Source: Bacteroidaceae bacterium | Lineage (GTDB): Bacteria > Bacteroidota > Bacteroidia > Bacteroidales > Bacteroidaceae | Assembly: GCA_024688885.1 (NCBI GenBank) | Contig: JAILDV010000035.1 | Span: forward strand, 1-64,000 | DNA: 64,000 bases | Direction of reading: 5' to 3' | Shown: positions 18,991 to 28,390 of the stretch, piece by piece | How positions within the stretch are numbered: the first letter of the stretch is position 1 | Layout of the letters: every line of letters starts with the position of its first letter | The notes under the pieces: model-generated | What the model was told of the DNA's origin: nothing | The model's database searches: none | Seen by the model: the letters and a program-made list of their open reading frames with translations, nothing else | Translations under genes and position numbers: made by a program

Positions 18991-20073
18991 TTGACCATTA
19001 TGAGTAAGAGCGTGAACCTTAATGACAACCTCGTGATTATGGCAGGAGGTGTGGGTAGCCGTTTCTGGCCTATGAGCACAACGGAATACCCCAAGCAGTT
19101 TATAGATGTTTTTGGGACAGGACGCACCTTTATCCAGATGACTTATGACCGTTTCAAGGGCATGATTGCTCCTGAGAACGTGTGGGTTGTGACGTCACAG
19201 AAATATGCGGGTATTGTTGCGGAGCAACTTCCAGATATACCAAAAGGAAATATTTTGTTGGAGCCGTGTCGTCGTAATACGGCTCCCTGCATCGCCTATG
19301 TGAGTTGGCGAATTAAGGCAAAGAACCCACAGGCGAATCTGGTCATCACCCCTGCAGACCATCTGGTGACAGATGTGGTGGAGTTTCAGCGGGTGATTGG
19401 TTCTGCGTTGAACTTCACTGCTGAGACAGATGCCATTGTGACGTTGGGTATGGCGCCCACTCGTCCAGAGACGGGCTATGGTTACATTCAGGCAGACTTG
19501 CAGGAGCCTTCGCTGAGAAACAAGGAGATTTTCCGTGTGGATTCCTTCAAGGAGAAGCCCGACTACAAGACAGCTGTGCAGTATCTGAAGAAGCGTGACT
19601 TTTTCTGGAACTCGGGCATATTCATCTGGAACGTAAGCACGATTGTGAATTCACTCCGTATCTATGAACCTGAGATTTCAGAGATATTTGAGGACTTACT
19701 CCCTTATTATGGAACGGAGAAGGAGCAGGAGATGATAGACCAGCAGTTCCCGAAATGTCCAAGCATATCCATTGACTATGCGGTGATGGAGCGTGCTGAC
19801 GAAATCTTTGTTTTCCCAGCAGACTTTGGTTGGAGTGATGTGGGGACATGGGGCTCTCTGCACACATTGGCACCGACTGACAAGGATGGCAACAATGTTG
19901 TGGGGAAGAATGTGAAGTTGTATGAGACCAAGGATTGCGTGGTGCATGTGACTGAAGAAAAGCGTGTGGTCATCCAGGGCTTGGATGGGTATATTGTGGC
20001 GGAGAAGAATGATACGTTGCTGATTTGCAAATTGAAAGAGGAGCAGCGTATAAAGGAGTTCTCGGCAGAGTAA
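18991..20073 (+). CDS. manC: Mannose-1-phosphate guanylyltransferase
   Basis: VIMAGGVGSRFWPMSTTEYPKQF; ADFGWSDVGTWGSL. Confidence 0.96.
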   Translation: MTIMSKSVNLNDNLVIMAGGVGSRFWPMSTTEYPKQFIDVFGTGRTFIQMTYDRFKGMIAPENVWVVTSQKYAGIVAEQLPDIPKGNILLEPCRRNTAPCIAYVSWRIKAKNPQANLVITPADHLVTDVVEFQRVIGSALNFTAETDAIVTLGMAPTRPETGYGYIQADLQEPSLRNKEIFRVDSFKEKPDYKTAVQYLKKRDFFWNSGIFIWNVSTIVNSLRIYEPEISEIFEDLLPYYGTEKEQEMIDQQFPKCPSISIDYAVMERADEIFVFPADFGWSDVGTWGSLHTLAPTDKDGNNVVGKNVKLYETKDCVVHVTEEKRVVIQGLDGYIVAEKNDTLLICKLKEEQRIKEFSAE

Positions 20074-20083
20074 AAGTGAGTGA

Positions 20084-21400
20084 ATGAAAGCTTTCCGCTT
20101 GATAATCCTTGTGTGGATAAGCCTGTTGACGTCTTTTGTATGTGCACGTGCAGAAGACGTTGATTCTGTTGTGGTGGGCACAACGCCCAAGTTCATCTAT
20201 TCCTTGGGTGGAACTGCAGGCATCAACCACATGATGAATATTGAACTTCGTGGTGAAAAGCTGGGCAAACGCACGTGGGGAGCCAACTATTCACTCTTTA
20301 TGACTTCGCAGGCCAATCCTCTGGATTCGACAATCAGCGTCTATGATCGTGTGTTTGGCTTTCCCACGCTGGAGGCTGGTGTTCATTTGCTCGACTATAG
20401 TCACATGAGACTGCATACGGAAGATGTACCATACATGTCACGTCCCGGTTACGTCTGGGCTGCGTATATCGCTTTCCGTCGTGATATATACAGAAACCGC
20501 AAGTGGTCTTTTGGCTATGCCCTCGAGAATGGGTTGAGTCTGTGCTCACGCCCTTATCATCCTTCCACCAATGTGGACAATGACTTGTTGGGTCAGCACC
20601 TGTCCCTTTATTTCGGTTTTGGAATGTATGCAGGCTATCGGGTGACACCTCAATTGGAATTGAGCGTGGGTCTTGAGTATAAGCATAACTCGAGTGGTGC
20701 GACAGCCCGACCTAACAAGGGCTTGAATGCCTACGGGTTGACTGTGCGTGGACGTTGTGACCTGAATCGTCCGGAAGGGGATAAGGGACTGACATACCAT
20801 GAAAGGTTAAGCAAGCTGCGACAGTATAAGAAACCCCACTTTGAGCCTTATATGTATCTGGACATAGATGCAACGGTAGGATTCCGAACAATGTATGAGG
20901 AATGGCTTCTGCGTCGTGATCACATGACATACGAAGAGAGAGAGCAAGCTAACTCACAGTTGGGATTGCATACCGTGTGGAGCACGAATTTCACCCCTAT
21001 GGTGCGATATAACCAGGTGCATGCTTCGGGTATAGGTCTGGAATATGCTTTTGCAGGTTATTTGGCTCGTTCACCGTTGATTGAAGAAATGTGTGGGGTG
21101 GAGAAGAACTATAGGCACAGCAAGCACACGCTTTACATCTCTGCACATCATGAAGTGTTTTACAAGCAGTTGTCTTTGGCGATGTCGATAGGCACTTACC
21201 TGTTTCGTCAGCATGGATGGGTGGGTGACTTATATGAGCCAGCCGTCATGGAGACAGTGGGAATACGGTATTACCCAAAGTTCTTCAAGCCCTTCTATAT
21301 TGGGTATAATGTGAAAGCGAACTTGGGCAAGGCTTACGATATGGAGGTGAAAGTAGGCATCCATGCAGGACATTGGCGACTGAAGAAGCACAAGAAATAA
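20084..21400 (+). CDS. Acyloxyacyl hydrolase / PagL-like outer-membrane protein
   Basis: Signal peptide; LSLYFGFGMYAGYRVTPQLELSVGLEYKHNSSGATARPNKGLNAYGL resembles the lipid A deacylase barrel. Confidence 0.75.
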   Translation: MKAFRLIILVWISLLTSFVCARAEDVDSVVVGTTPKFIYSLGGTAGINHMMNIELRGEKLGKRTWGANYSLFMTSQANPLDSTISVYDRVFGFPTLEAGVHLLDYSHMRLHTEDVPYMSRPGYVWAAYIAFRRDIYRNRKWSFGYALENGLSLCSRPYHPSTNVDNDLLGQHLSLYFGFGMYAGYRVTPQLELSVGLEYKHNSSGATARPNKGLNAYGLTVRGRCDLNRPEGDKGLTYHERLSKLRQYKKPHFEPYMYLDIDATVGFRTMYEEWLLRRDHMTYEEREQANSQLGLHTVWSTNFTPMVRYNQVHASGIGLEYAFAGYLARSPLIEEMCGVEKNYRHSKHTLYISAHHEVFYKQLSLAMSIGTYLFRQHGWVGDLYEPAVMETVGIRYYPKFFKPFYIGYNVKANLGKAYDMEVKVGIHAGHWRLKKHKK

Positions 21401-21445
21401 GGCACATGCATCAATAGGGTGCAGTTTCGTCAAGGCATAAAAAGA

Positions 21446-21473
21446 GAGCACGGAAAACTTCCGTGCTCTTTTG
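21446..21473. terminator. Terminator hairpin between convergent genes
   Basis: GAGCACGGAA-aac-TTCCGTGCTCTTTT. Confidence 0.85.
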
Positions 21474-21510
21474 GTTGATTCGATGTGTTGCCACATCAGA
21501 TGCCCGAAGA

Positions 21511-22056
21511 TTATGCCTCAGCAGGTGCTTCAGTTGCCTCTTCAGCAGGTGCTTCCACCTCAGCAGGAGCTTCAGCTTCAGCCTGAGCAGCGAGAGCAGC
21601 AGCCTTCTTCTCTGCAATCTTTGCAGCGAGAGCTTCATTGGCTTTCTTCTCAGCAGCGAGACGTGCCTTCTTCTCAGCAGCCTTGTCAGCAGCTTCCTTG
21701 TCAGCAGCCTTCTGTTCCTTGGCATCCTTTTCTTTCTTCCAAGCTTCAAACTTGCTTTCTGCAGCAGCCTCGTCGAATGCGCCCTTCTTTACACCACCGA
21801 GGAGGTGCTTCTTCAGGTAAACGCCTTCCTGAGAGAGGATGTTGCGAACGGTGTCAGTAGGCTGAGCACCAACGAGCACCCAGTGGAGTGCACGTTCAAA
21901 GTTCAAATCAATTGTTGCAGGATTGGTGTTAGGGTTGTAAGTACCAATCTTCTCGATGAAGCGACCATCACGTGGTGCCTGAGCATTTGCAATCACAATG
22001 CTGTAGAAAGCGTAGTTCTTACGACCGTGACGCTGCAAACGAATTCTTGTTGCCAT
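21511..22056 (-). CDS. rpsP: 30S ribosomal protein S16 with long Ala/Glu/Lys-rich C-terminal extension
   Basis: [42 protein letters not shown]. Confidence 0.96.
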   Translation of the reverse strand: MATRIRLQRHGRKNYAFYSIVIANAQAPRDGRFIEKIGTYNPNTNPATIDLNFERALHWVLVGAQPTDTVRNILSQEGVYLKKHLLGGVKKGAFDEAAAESKFEAWKKEKDAKEQKAADKEAADKAAEKKARLAAEKKANEALAAKIAEKKAAALAAQAEAEAPAEVEAPAEEATEAPAEA

Positions 22057-22253
22057 TTTGCAATAAAAATGTTTAATTATTAATGATTATGTCGCCAACT
22101 CGTGACGACGTGAACTCTGTCACTAACTCGTAATGACGGTGCAAAGTTACAGCTTTTTCTTTCAATTTCCGCTAAAAATCGAAAACTTTTCACTTTTTCT
22201 CGTGTTTTTTCTGTTTTTCTTTTTATGGTAGGATTAAAATTAGTACTTTTGCC

Positions 22254-22772
22254 ATGTTAAGTTGTAATCTGTACTTTGCAATTTGTTACTATAATTGGCA
22301 GGTTCATGTCAAAATTGTAGTAATGCGAAAAAAAATGAGAGAAAGGCAAATCCAAACGATAGAGCATCAAGGCGTGATTGAATCCGTGGAAGGGAGTCAT
22401 GTGAGGGTGAATATTCTTCAGGTGGCAGCGTGTGGTGAATGCAAGGCTCGTTCATTGTGTGCATCCAGCGAGAGCAAGGAGAAAATCATTGACGTGTACG
22501 AGGATGGTGCAGCGATGAAATACAAGACAGGGGAGTCCGTCAAGGTGTGTGGCGCCTTAAGCATGGCCAAGCTGGCTGTGCGTTTGGCGTTTGGTTTTCC
22601 TGTGGTGCTGATAGTTGTATGGATGCTTGTGGCGATGGCATGGCTCAAACTGGGCGAACTGCTCGCTGTGGGCATTCTTGCTGTCATGCTTGTGGCGTAC
22701 TTTTACATCTTATATATTAATAAGGACAAAATCTCAAAGCGTTTTGCTTTCTGGATAGATAACAATCAATAA
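22254..22772 (+). CDS. rseC: RseC/MucC-type SoxR-reducing protein (true start may be 22323)
   Basis: GVIESVEGSHVRVNILQVAACGECKARSLC; directly upstream of rnf. Confidence 0.85.
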   Translation: MLSCNLYFAICYYNWQVHVKIVVMRKKMRERQIQTIEHQGVIESVEGSHVRVNILQVAACGECKARSLCASSESKEKIIDVYEDGAAMKYKTGESVKVCGALSMAKLAVRLAFGFPVVLIVVWMLVAMAWLKLGELLAVGILAVMLVAYFYILYINKDKISKRFAFWIDNNQ

Positions 22773-22788
22773 TACAAAATAACATTTT

Positions 22789-23925
22789 ATGGATTTTCAA
22801 GTAATTCTAATTGCTGTGGCAGCTTTGGCAATATTGGGCTTCGTGCTTGCGTTGTTGCTGTTTGTGGTGTCAAAGCGGTTTGCAGTGAAGGAAGATCCCC
22901 GAATCGGTCAAGTGCTTGAAGCATTGCCTGGTGCGAACTGTGGTGGATGCGGCTTCCCTGGATGTGGCGGTATGGCTGCTGCATGTGTGAAAGCTGCTGA
23001 TGCAGGTTCGTTGGAAGGACTTAACTGTCCTGTTGGTGGTGCGGAATGCATGCAGCAGGTAGCGGGAATCTTGGGTATGGAAGTTGCAGCATCAGCTCCC
23101 AAGTTGGCAGTTGTTCGATGCAACGGAACATGTGAGAGACGTCCTCATGTGCGCCTTTATGATGGTGTGACAAGTTGCCGTGTTGCCAACTCCACCTGCA
23201 TGGGTGAGACTCAGTGCTCTTATGGCTGTCTGGGTTGTGGCGATTGTGTTGCAGCCTGTCAGTTCGACGCACTCCACATGAATGCCGAGACTGGTCTGCC
23301 CGAAGTGGATGCCACGAAGTGTACAGCTTGTGGTGCATGTCAGAAAGCTTGTCCACGTGGCATCATGGAGGTGCGCACCGTCAGTGGTGAGAACAAGGAT
23401 GCCTTCGTGGTGTCTTGCATGAACATGGACAAAGGTGCTGAGGCCATGAAGATTTGTGCCAGCTCCTGCATTGCCTGCAAGAAGTGCCAGAATGCATGTG
23501 GTAGCGATGCTGTGCATGTGGGCAATAACGTGGCATACATCAACCCCGACGCTTGTGTACTTTGTGGTGCATGCTTCGAGGCTTGTCCTCGTGGAACCAT
23601 CGTTTCGGTGAGCATCAAAGGTGTAGAGCGCAGAGACACGCACAATGTGCTTCCTGGTGCAGCCAAGCCTGCAGCAGCCAAGGCGACAGCTCCAGCCTCT
23701 CAGGGAGAGACGGGTGCTCCAGCTGCTCCTGCTAAGCCAGCCAAGGAATGGAAACCCATCGAGGTGAAGTATGACGCTCCGCTCATGCCGAGCCAGCAGA
23801 TACTCCTTGCCGGTCCTAAAGACATCAGCAATCCTGCTCCGGCAGCCAAAGAAGTTAAATTTGAAGATAAGCGCACAGACGCTCCACTTCCACCAAGCCA
23901 GTTGATTCTGCTTGGCCTTAAATAG
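22789..23925 (+). CDS. rnfB: Rnf electron transport complex subunit B
   Basis: LPGANCGGCGFPGCGGMA; multiple CxxCxxCxxxCP clusters. Confidence 0.96.
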   Translation: MDFQVILIAVAALAILGFVLALLLFVVSKRFAVKEDPRIGQVLEALPGANCGGCGFPGCGGMAAACVKAADAGSLEGLNCPVGGAECMQQVAGILGMEVAASAPKLAVVRCNGTCERRPHVRLYDGVTSCRVANSTCMGETQCSYGCLGCGDCVAACQFDALHMNAETGLPEVDATKCTACGACQKACPRGIMEVRTVSGENKDAFVVSCMNMDKGAEAMKICASSCIACKKCQNACGSDAVHVGNNVAYINPDACVLCGACFEACPRGTIVSVSIKGVERRDTHNVLPGAAKPAAAKATAPASQGETGAPAAPAKPAKEWKPIEVKYDAPLMPSQQILLAGPKDISNPAPAAKEVKFEDKRTDAPLPPSQLILLGLK

Positions 23926-25297
23926 TAATGAATTTATGAAGACATTTAGAATAGGTGGTGTTCATCCAGCAGAGAACAAACTCTCTGCTGCTGAACCAAT
24001 CAAGGTGGCAGAGCTGCCCAAGGTGGCAGTCTTTCCTATGGGGCAGCACATTGGTGCACCAGCCATTCCTTGTGTGCAGAAAGGTGACAAGGTGAAGGTT
24101 GGAACGCAGATTGGCACGCCAATGGAGAAGGCGCTCTCCACATCTATCTTCTCCTCTGTCAGTGGCACAGTGCTGAAGGTGGACATGGTGGTGGATGCCA
24201 GTGGTTACAAAAAACCAGCCGTCTATATCACAGTTGAGGGTGATGAATGGGAAGAGGGTATTGACCGCAGCGACAAACTCGTCACATTGGCAGACAAACC
24301 CGAGCTGACTCCCGAAGCAATTATTGAGAAAGTGAAGAATGCCGGCATCGTTGGTATGGGTGGTGCTTGTTTCCCGACGCATGTGAAACTTATGCCTCCT
24401 CCACAGTTCAAGCCCGAATGGGTGATTATCAATGCGGTGGAGTGTGAGCCATATCTGACAGCAGACCATCGTCTCATGCTTGAAAAGGCTGACGAAGTGC
24501 TGGTCGGTGTGGAATTGCTCATGAAGGCAGCCAAGGTGAACAAGGGTTTTATTGGTATTGAGGAAAATAAGCCCGATGCCATCAAGTTGATGACAGAGAA
24601 GTGTGCAGCTCAGCATCCCAACATTGAGGTGGTGCCTTTGAAGACAAAATACCCGCAGGGTGGTGAAAAACAACTCATCGATGCTGTGGTGCGCCGTCAG
24701 GTTCCTGCACCTCCTGCATTGCCTGTTTCTGTAGGCGCCATTATTCAAAACGTGGGTACTGCCTTCGCTGTTTATGAAGCAGTGATGAAGAACAAGCCTC
24801 TCTTTGAGCGCATCGTCACTGTGACGGGCAAGCAGCTCAAGCAACCAAGCAACTTTCTTACTCGCATGGGCACACCGATGAGCCAACTGATTGAGGCTTG
24901 TGGTGGTTTGCCAGAGGGCGATGTGAAGGTGATTGGTGGTGGCCCGATGATGGGTAAGGCATTGGTCAATACCGATGTACCCATTTGCAAAGGCTCCTCA
25001 GGTGTGCTCATCATGAGTGGTGCCGAGGCACGTCGTGCTGAAGCAGAACCCTGCATCCGTTGTGGCAAGTGCGTCAGTGCTTGTCCTATGGGGCTCGAAC
25101 CTTATCTCCTCGCCACATGTTCAGGCAAGAAGATGTGGGACAAGGTGGAGGCAGAAGACATCACCAGCTGCATCGAGTGCGGCTCGTGTCAGTTCATCTG
25201 TCCTTCCAAGCGTCCTTTGCTCGACCTCATCCGCATGGGTAAAACAACTGTAATGACAAATATCCGAGCTCGTCAGATGGCGGCTAACAAGAAATGA
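23912..25297 (+). CDS. rnfC: Rnf electron transport complex subunit C
   Basis: GVHPAENKLSAAEPI; GGACFPTHVKL; CIRCGKCVSACPMGLEPYLL. Confidence 0.97.
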   Translation: MALNSNEFMKTFRIGGVHPAENKLSAAEPIKVAELPKVAVFPMGQHIGAPAIPCVQKGDKVKVGTQIGTPMEKALSTSIFSSVSGTVLKVDMVVDASGYKKPAVYITVEGDEWEEGIDRSDKLVTLADKPELTPEAIIEKVKNAGIVGMGGACFPTHVKLMPPPQFKPEWVIINAVECEPYLTADHRLMLEKADEVLVGVELLMKAAKVNKGFIGIEENKPDAIKLMTEKCAAQHPNIEVVPLKTKYPQGGEKQLIDAVVRRQVPAPPALPVSVGAIIQNVGTAFAVYEAVMKNKPLFERIVTVTGKQLKQPSNFLTRMGTPMSQLIEACGGLPEGDVKVIGGGPMMGKALVNTDVPICKGSSGVLIMSGAEARRAEAEPCIRCGKCVSACPMGLEPYLLATCSGKKMWDKVEAEDITSCIECGSCQFICPSKRPLLDLIRMGKTTVMTNIRARQMAANKK

Positions 25298-25378
25298 GGA
25301 ATGTGGAATGAGGAAGGGATACAAACATTCAATTCCTAATTCCTAACTCCTAATTCCTAATTAAAAACTCATTTAATT

Positions 25379-26374
25379 ATGGCTAATAAATTAGTAGTAT
25401 CACTTTCACCTCACGTTCACAGTGGCGACTCTGTGCAGAAGAACATGTACTGGGTGTGCATTGCCCTTGTGCCTGCTCTGCTCTGCTCGTTTGTCAGTTT
25501 TGGCGTGGGTGCTATCATAACCACAGCCATTTCAGTGGCTGCGTGTGTGTTCTTCGAGTGGGCCATCAACAAGTTCATGCTGAAGAACCCTAAATGTACC
25601 ATCTGTGATGGCTCAGCTATCCTCACGGGTATTCTGCTGGCGTTCAACCTGCCCAGCAACATCCAGCCTTGGATTATTATTGTGGGTGCCTTCTTCGCCA
25701 TTGGTGTGGTCAAGATGACCTTTGGTGGTTTGGGATGCAACCTCTTCAATCCTGCTTTGGCAGGTCGTGCATTCCTGCTCATCTCCTTCCCCGTGCAGAT
25801 GACCACATGGCCAGTGCCCGGACAGGGTTTTGGCACTTATCTTGATGCCGAGACAGGGGCTACACCGCTATCTGTCATGAAGGCAGCCTTCAAGACTGGT
25901 AATCCAGAGATGCTGAACGAGCTTCCCTCTTTTCAGGACATGTTGCTCGGCAACACGGGTGGCTGTCTTGGCGAGGTGTGTGCTGCAGCCCTCATTCTTG
26001 GCTTCATCATCCTTTTGGTCAAGAAAGTCATCACATGGCACATTCCAGTGAGCATCCTTCTCACCGTGGCAGTGTTCTCAGGGCTTCTCAACCTTGCCAA
26101 TCCTGTCTATGCCAATCCGTTGGCAGAACTCATGAGTGGTGGTTTGTTGCTCGGTGCCATCTTCATGGCAACTGACTATGTCACCTCGCCTATGAGCAAG
26201 AACGGGCAGTTGGTCTATGGTGTGGCAATTGGTGTCCTCACGGTCATCATCCGTGCTTATGGTGCTTATCCGGAAGGCATGTCATTTGCCATCCTCATCA
26301 TGAACGCCTTCGTGCCGCTCATCAACAACAAGTTCAAACCCAAGCGCTTTGGCGAAGTGCCAGCAAAGAAATAA
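25379..26374 (+). CDS. rnfD: Rnf electron transport complex subunit D
   Basis: TM protein; CDGSAILTGILLAFNLP; FMATDYVTSPMSKNGQ. Confidence 0.96.
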   Translation: MANKLVVSLSPHVHSGDSVQKNMYWVCIALVPALLCSFVSFGVGAIITTAISVAACVFFEWAINKFMLKNPKCTICDGSAILTGILLAFNLPSNIQPWIIIVGAFFAIGVVKMTFGGLGCNLFNPALAGRAFLLISFPVQMTTWPVPGQGFGTYLDAETGATPLSVMKAAFKTGNPEMLNELPSFQDMLLGNTGGCLGEVCAAALILGFIILLVKKVITWHIPVSILLTVAVFSGLLNLANPVYANPLAELMSGGLLLGAIFMATDYVTSPMSKNGQLVYGVAIGVLTVIIRAYGAYPEGMSFAILIMNAFVPLINNKFKPKRFGEVPAKK

Positions 26375-26387
26375 AGGAGGATAGCGT

Positions 26388-27092
26388 ATGAAAAAGTTGA
26401 AATCTTCATTAACCAACATGTTGGTGGTGCTCACAGTCATCACCATTGTGGCTGCAGGTGTGCTTGCTTCAGTCAACGCTGTCACAGCTCCTCAGATAGA
26501 GAAAATCAATGCAGAGAACCTTGCTGCCGGCATTAAGGCTGTGATGGGCAGTGACGACATCACCGTGTCAGAGCCCGTGCATGTGGGTGATTATACAGTT
26601 TATGACATCAGTGACAATCAGGGCAATCAGCTCGGCAAGGCAGTGGTTACTACCGAGAACGGGTTTGGTGGTCCTCTGAAAGTCTTGGTGGGCTTTAACA
26701 CCAATGGCGACATCCTTGGCTACACCGTGCTCGAACATCAGGAAACTCCTGGTCTCGGTGCGAAAGCAGGGGAGTGGTTCCAGAAAGACGGCAAGGGCAA
26801 CATCATCGGCATGAACCCCGGCAAGAACAACTTCACAGTCAGCAAAGATGGAGGTGAAGTGGATGCCATCACTGCTTCCACCATCACCAGTCGCGCATTC
26901 CTCCGTGCTATTCACAATGCTTATACGAAAGTCATTGCAGGTGGAGATGTCGTGTCGGGTGCCACTCAGCAAGCTTCTGCTGTGGATGGTGAGTCGGGTG
27001 CCACTCAACAGGCATCTGCTGTGGATGGTGAGTCAGGTGCCACTCAACAGGCATCTGCAGCTGACATGGGAACTCCCGAAGTCATTGAATAA
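26388..27092 (+). CDS. rnfG: Rnf electron transport complex subunit G with tandem-repeat C-terminus
   Basis: EHQETPGLGAKAGEWF; VDAITASTITSRAF. Confidence 0.95.
   Translation: MKKLKSSLTNMLVVLTVITIVAAGVLASVNAVTAPQIEKINAENLAAGIKAVMGSDDITVSEPVHVGDYTVYDISDNQGNQLGKAVVTTENGFGGPLKVLVGFNTNGDILGYTVLEHQETPGLGAKAGEWFQKDGKGNIIGMNPGKNNFTVSKDGGEVDAITASTITSRAFLRAIHNAYTKVIAGGDVVSGATQQASAVDGESGATQQASAVDGESGATQQASAADMGTPEVIE
26955..27071 (+). repeat. 39-bp coding tandem repeat x3 (SGATQQASAVDGE)
   Basis: Direct reading of the rnfG 3' end. Confidence 0.9.
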
Positions 27093-27116
27093 CCCCCAAA
27101 AGAAAGGAACAACATT

Positions 27117-27704
27117 ATGAATAACTTCAAAGTATTGGTGAATGGTATCATCAAGGAGAATCCTACATTCGTCCTTCTTTTGGGTATGTGTCCAACCCTC
27201 GGTACCACCTCATCTGCCATCAATGGCATGTCGATGGGTCTCGCCACCATGTGCGTGCTCATCCTCTCTAACTTGATTATTGCATCCATCAAGAAGCTCA
27301 TCCCCGATGCTGTTCGCATCCCGTCTTACATCGTGGTCATTGCCAGTCTCGTGACGGTGCTTCAGATGGTCATCAAGGCGTATGCTCCAGATATCGACAA
27401 GAGCCTCGGACTCTTCATTCCCCTCATCGTGGTGAACTGCATCATCTTGGGACGTGCAGAGGCATTTGCAGCCAAGAACGGACCTGTTGCCTCCATCTTC
27501 GATGGTATCGGCATCGGACTTGGCTTCACCATCGCACTCACCTGTTTGGGTGCAGTTCGTGAACTTCTCGGCACAGGTGCCATTTTCGGTGTCACCCTTT
27601 GGGGTGAGAATTACGGCATGCTCATGTTCGTGTTGGCACCCGGTGCCTTCCTCGCCTTGGGCTACCTCATCGTATTGTTCAACAAAATCACCAAGAAAGC
27701 ATAA
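27117..27704 (+). CDS. rnfE: Rnf electron transport complex subunit E
   Basis: NPTFVLLLGMCPTLGTTSSAINGMSMG. Confidence 0.96.
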   Translation: MNNFKVLVNGIIKENPTFVLLLGMCPTLGTTSSAINGMSMGLATMCVLILSNLIIASIKKLIPDAVRIPSYIVVIASLVTVLQMVIKAYAPDIDKSLGLFIPLIVVNCIILGRAEAFAAKNGPVASIFDGIGIGLGFTIALTCLGAVRELLGTGAIFGVTLWGENYGMLMFVLAPGAFLALGYLIVLFNKITKKA

Positions 27705-27716
27705 GGAGGACTGACT

Positions 27717-28328
27717 ATGGATTATGTATTGAATCTGATATTGATTATCATCGTTGCCATCTTCGTCAACAACGTCGTATTGGCACAATTCCTCGGCATC
27801 TGTCCTTTCCTTGGTGTGTCGAAGAAAGTGGATACCGCTTCAGGCATGGGTATGGCAGTGACTGCAGTCTTGGTGGTTGCCACCATCGTGACCTACCTCA
27901 TTCAGGTGTACGTGCTCAATGCCTTTGGGCTTGAATACCTCCAGACCATTGCCTTCATCCTTGTCATCGCAGCCTTGGTGCAGATGATTGAGATTATCCT
28001 CAAGAAGACCATGCCAGCCCTCTATCAGGCACTTGGCGTGTTCCTTCCCCTCATCACCACCAACTGCTGCATCCTTGGTGTTGCCATCCTTGTCATCCAG
28101 AAGGACTACGACCTGCTCGAAGGTGTTGTTTATGCACTCTCCACAGGTATTGGTTTCCTTCTCGCCATGGTGCTCTTCGCAGGACTTCGCGAACAGCTTG
28201 ACCTCGCTGATGTGCCCAAGGCATTCCGTGGTGTACCCATCGCACTTGTTACCGCAGGACTCCTCGCCATGGCATTCATGGGCTTCAGTGGTGTTGATGG
28301 TGGCTTGAAGATACTCTTTGGACTATAA
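27717..28328 (+). CDS. rnfA: Rnf electron transport complex subunit A
   Basis: FVNNVVLAQFLGICPFLGVSKKVDTASGMG. Confidence 0.97.
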   Translation: MDYVLNLILIIIVAIFVNNVVLAQFLGICPFLGVSKKVDTASGMGMAVTAVLVVATIVTYLIQVYVLNAFGLEYLQTIAFILVIAALVQMIEIILKKTMPALYQALGVFLPLITTNCCILGVAILVIQKDYDLLEGVVYALSTGIGFLLAMVLFAGLREQLDLADVPKAFRGVPIALVTAGLLAMAFMGFSGVDGGLKILFGL

Positions 28329-28347
28329 CACAGAATACAAATAGCAC

Positions 28348-28390
28348 AAAAAAAAGAGTGGCGCCCTTGTTTAGGGCGCCACTCTTTTTT
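28348..28390. terminator. Bidirectional terminator
   Basis: AAAAAAGAGTGGCGCCCT-tgttt-AGGGCGCCACTCTTTTTT between convergent rnfA and the SGNH gene. Confidence 0.95.

Noticed and set aside
21471-22083. Ser/Leu-rich ORFs overlapping rpsP on the + strand
   Set aside because: Reverse-complement artefacts of the Ala/Glu/Lys-rich S16 tail.
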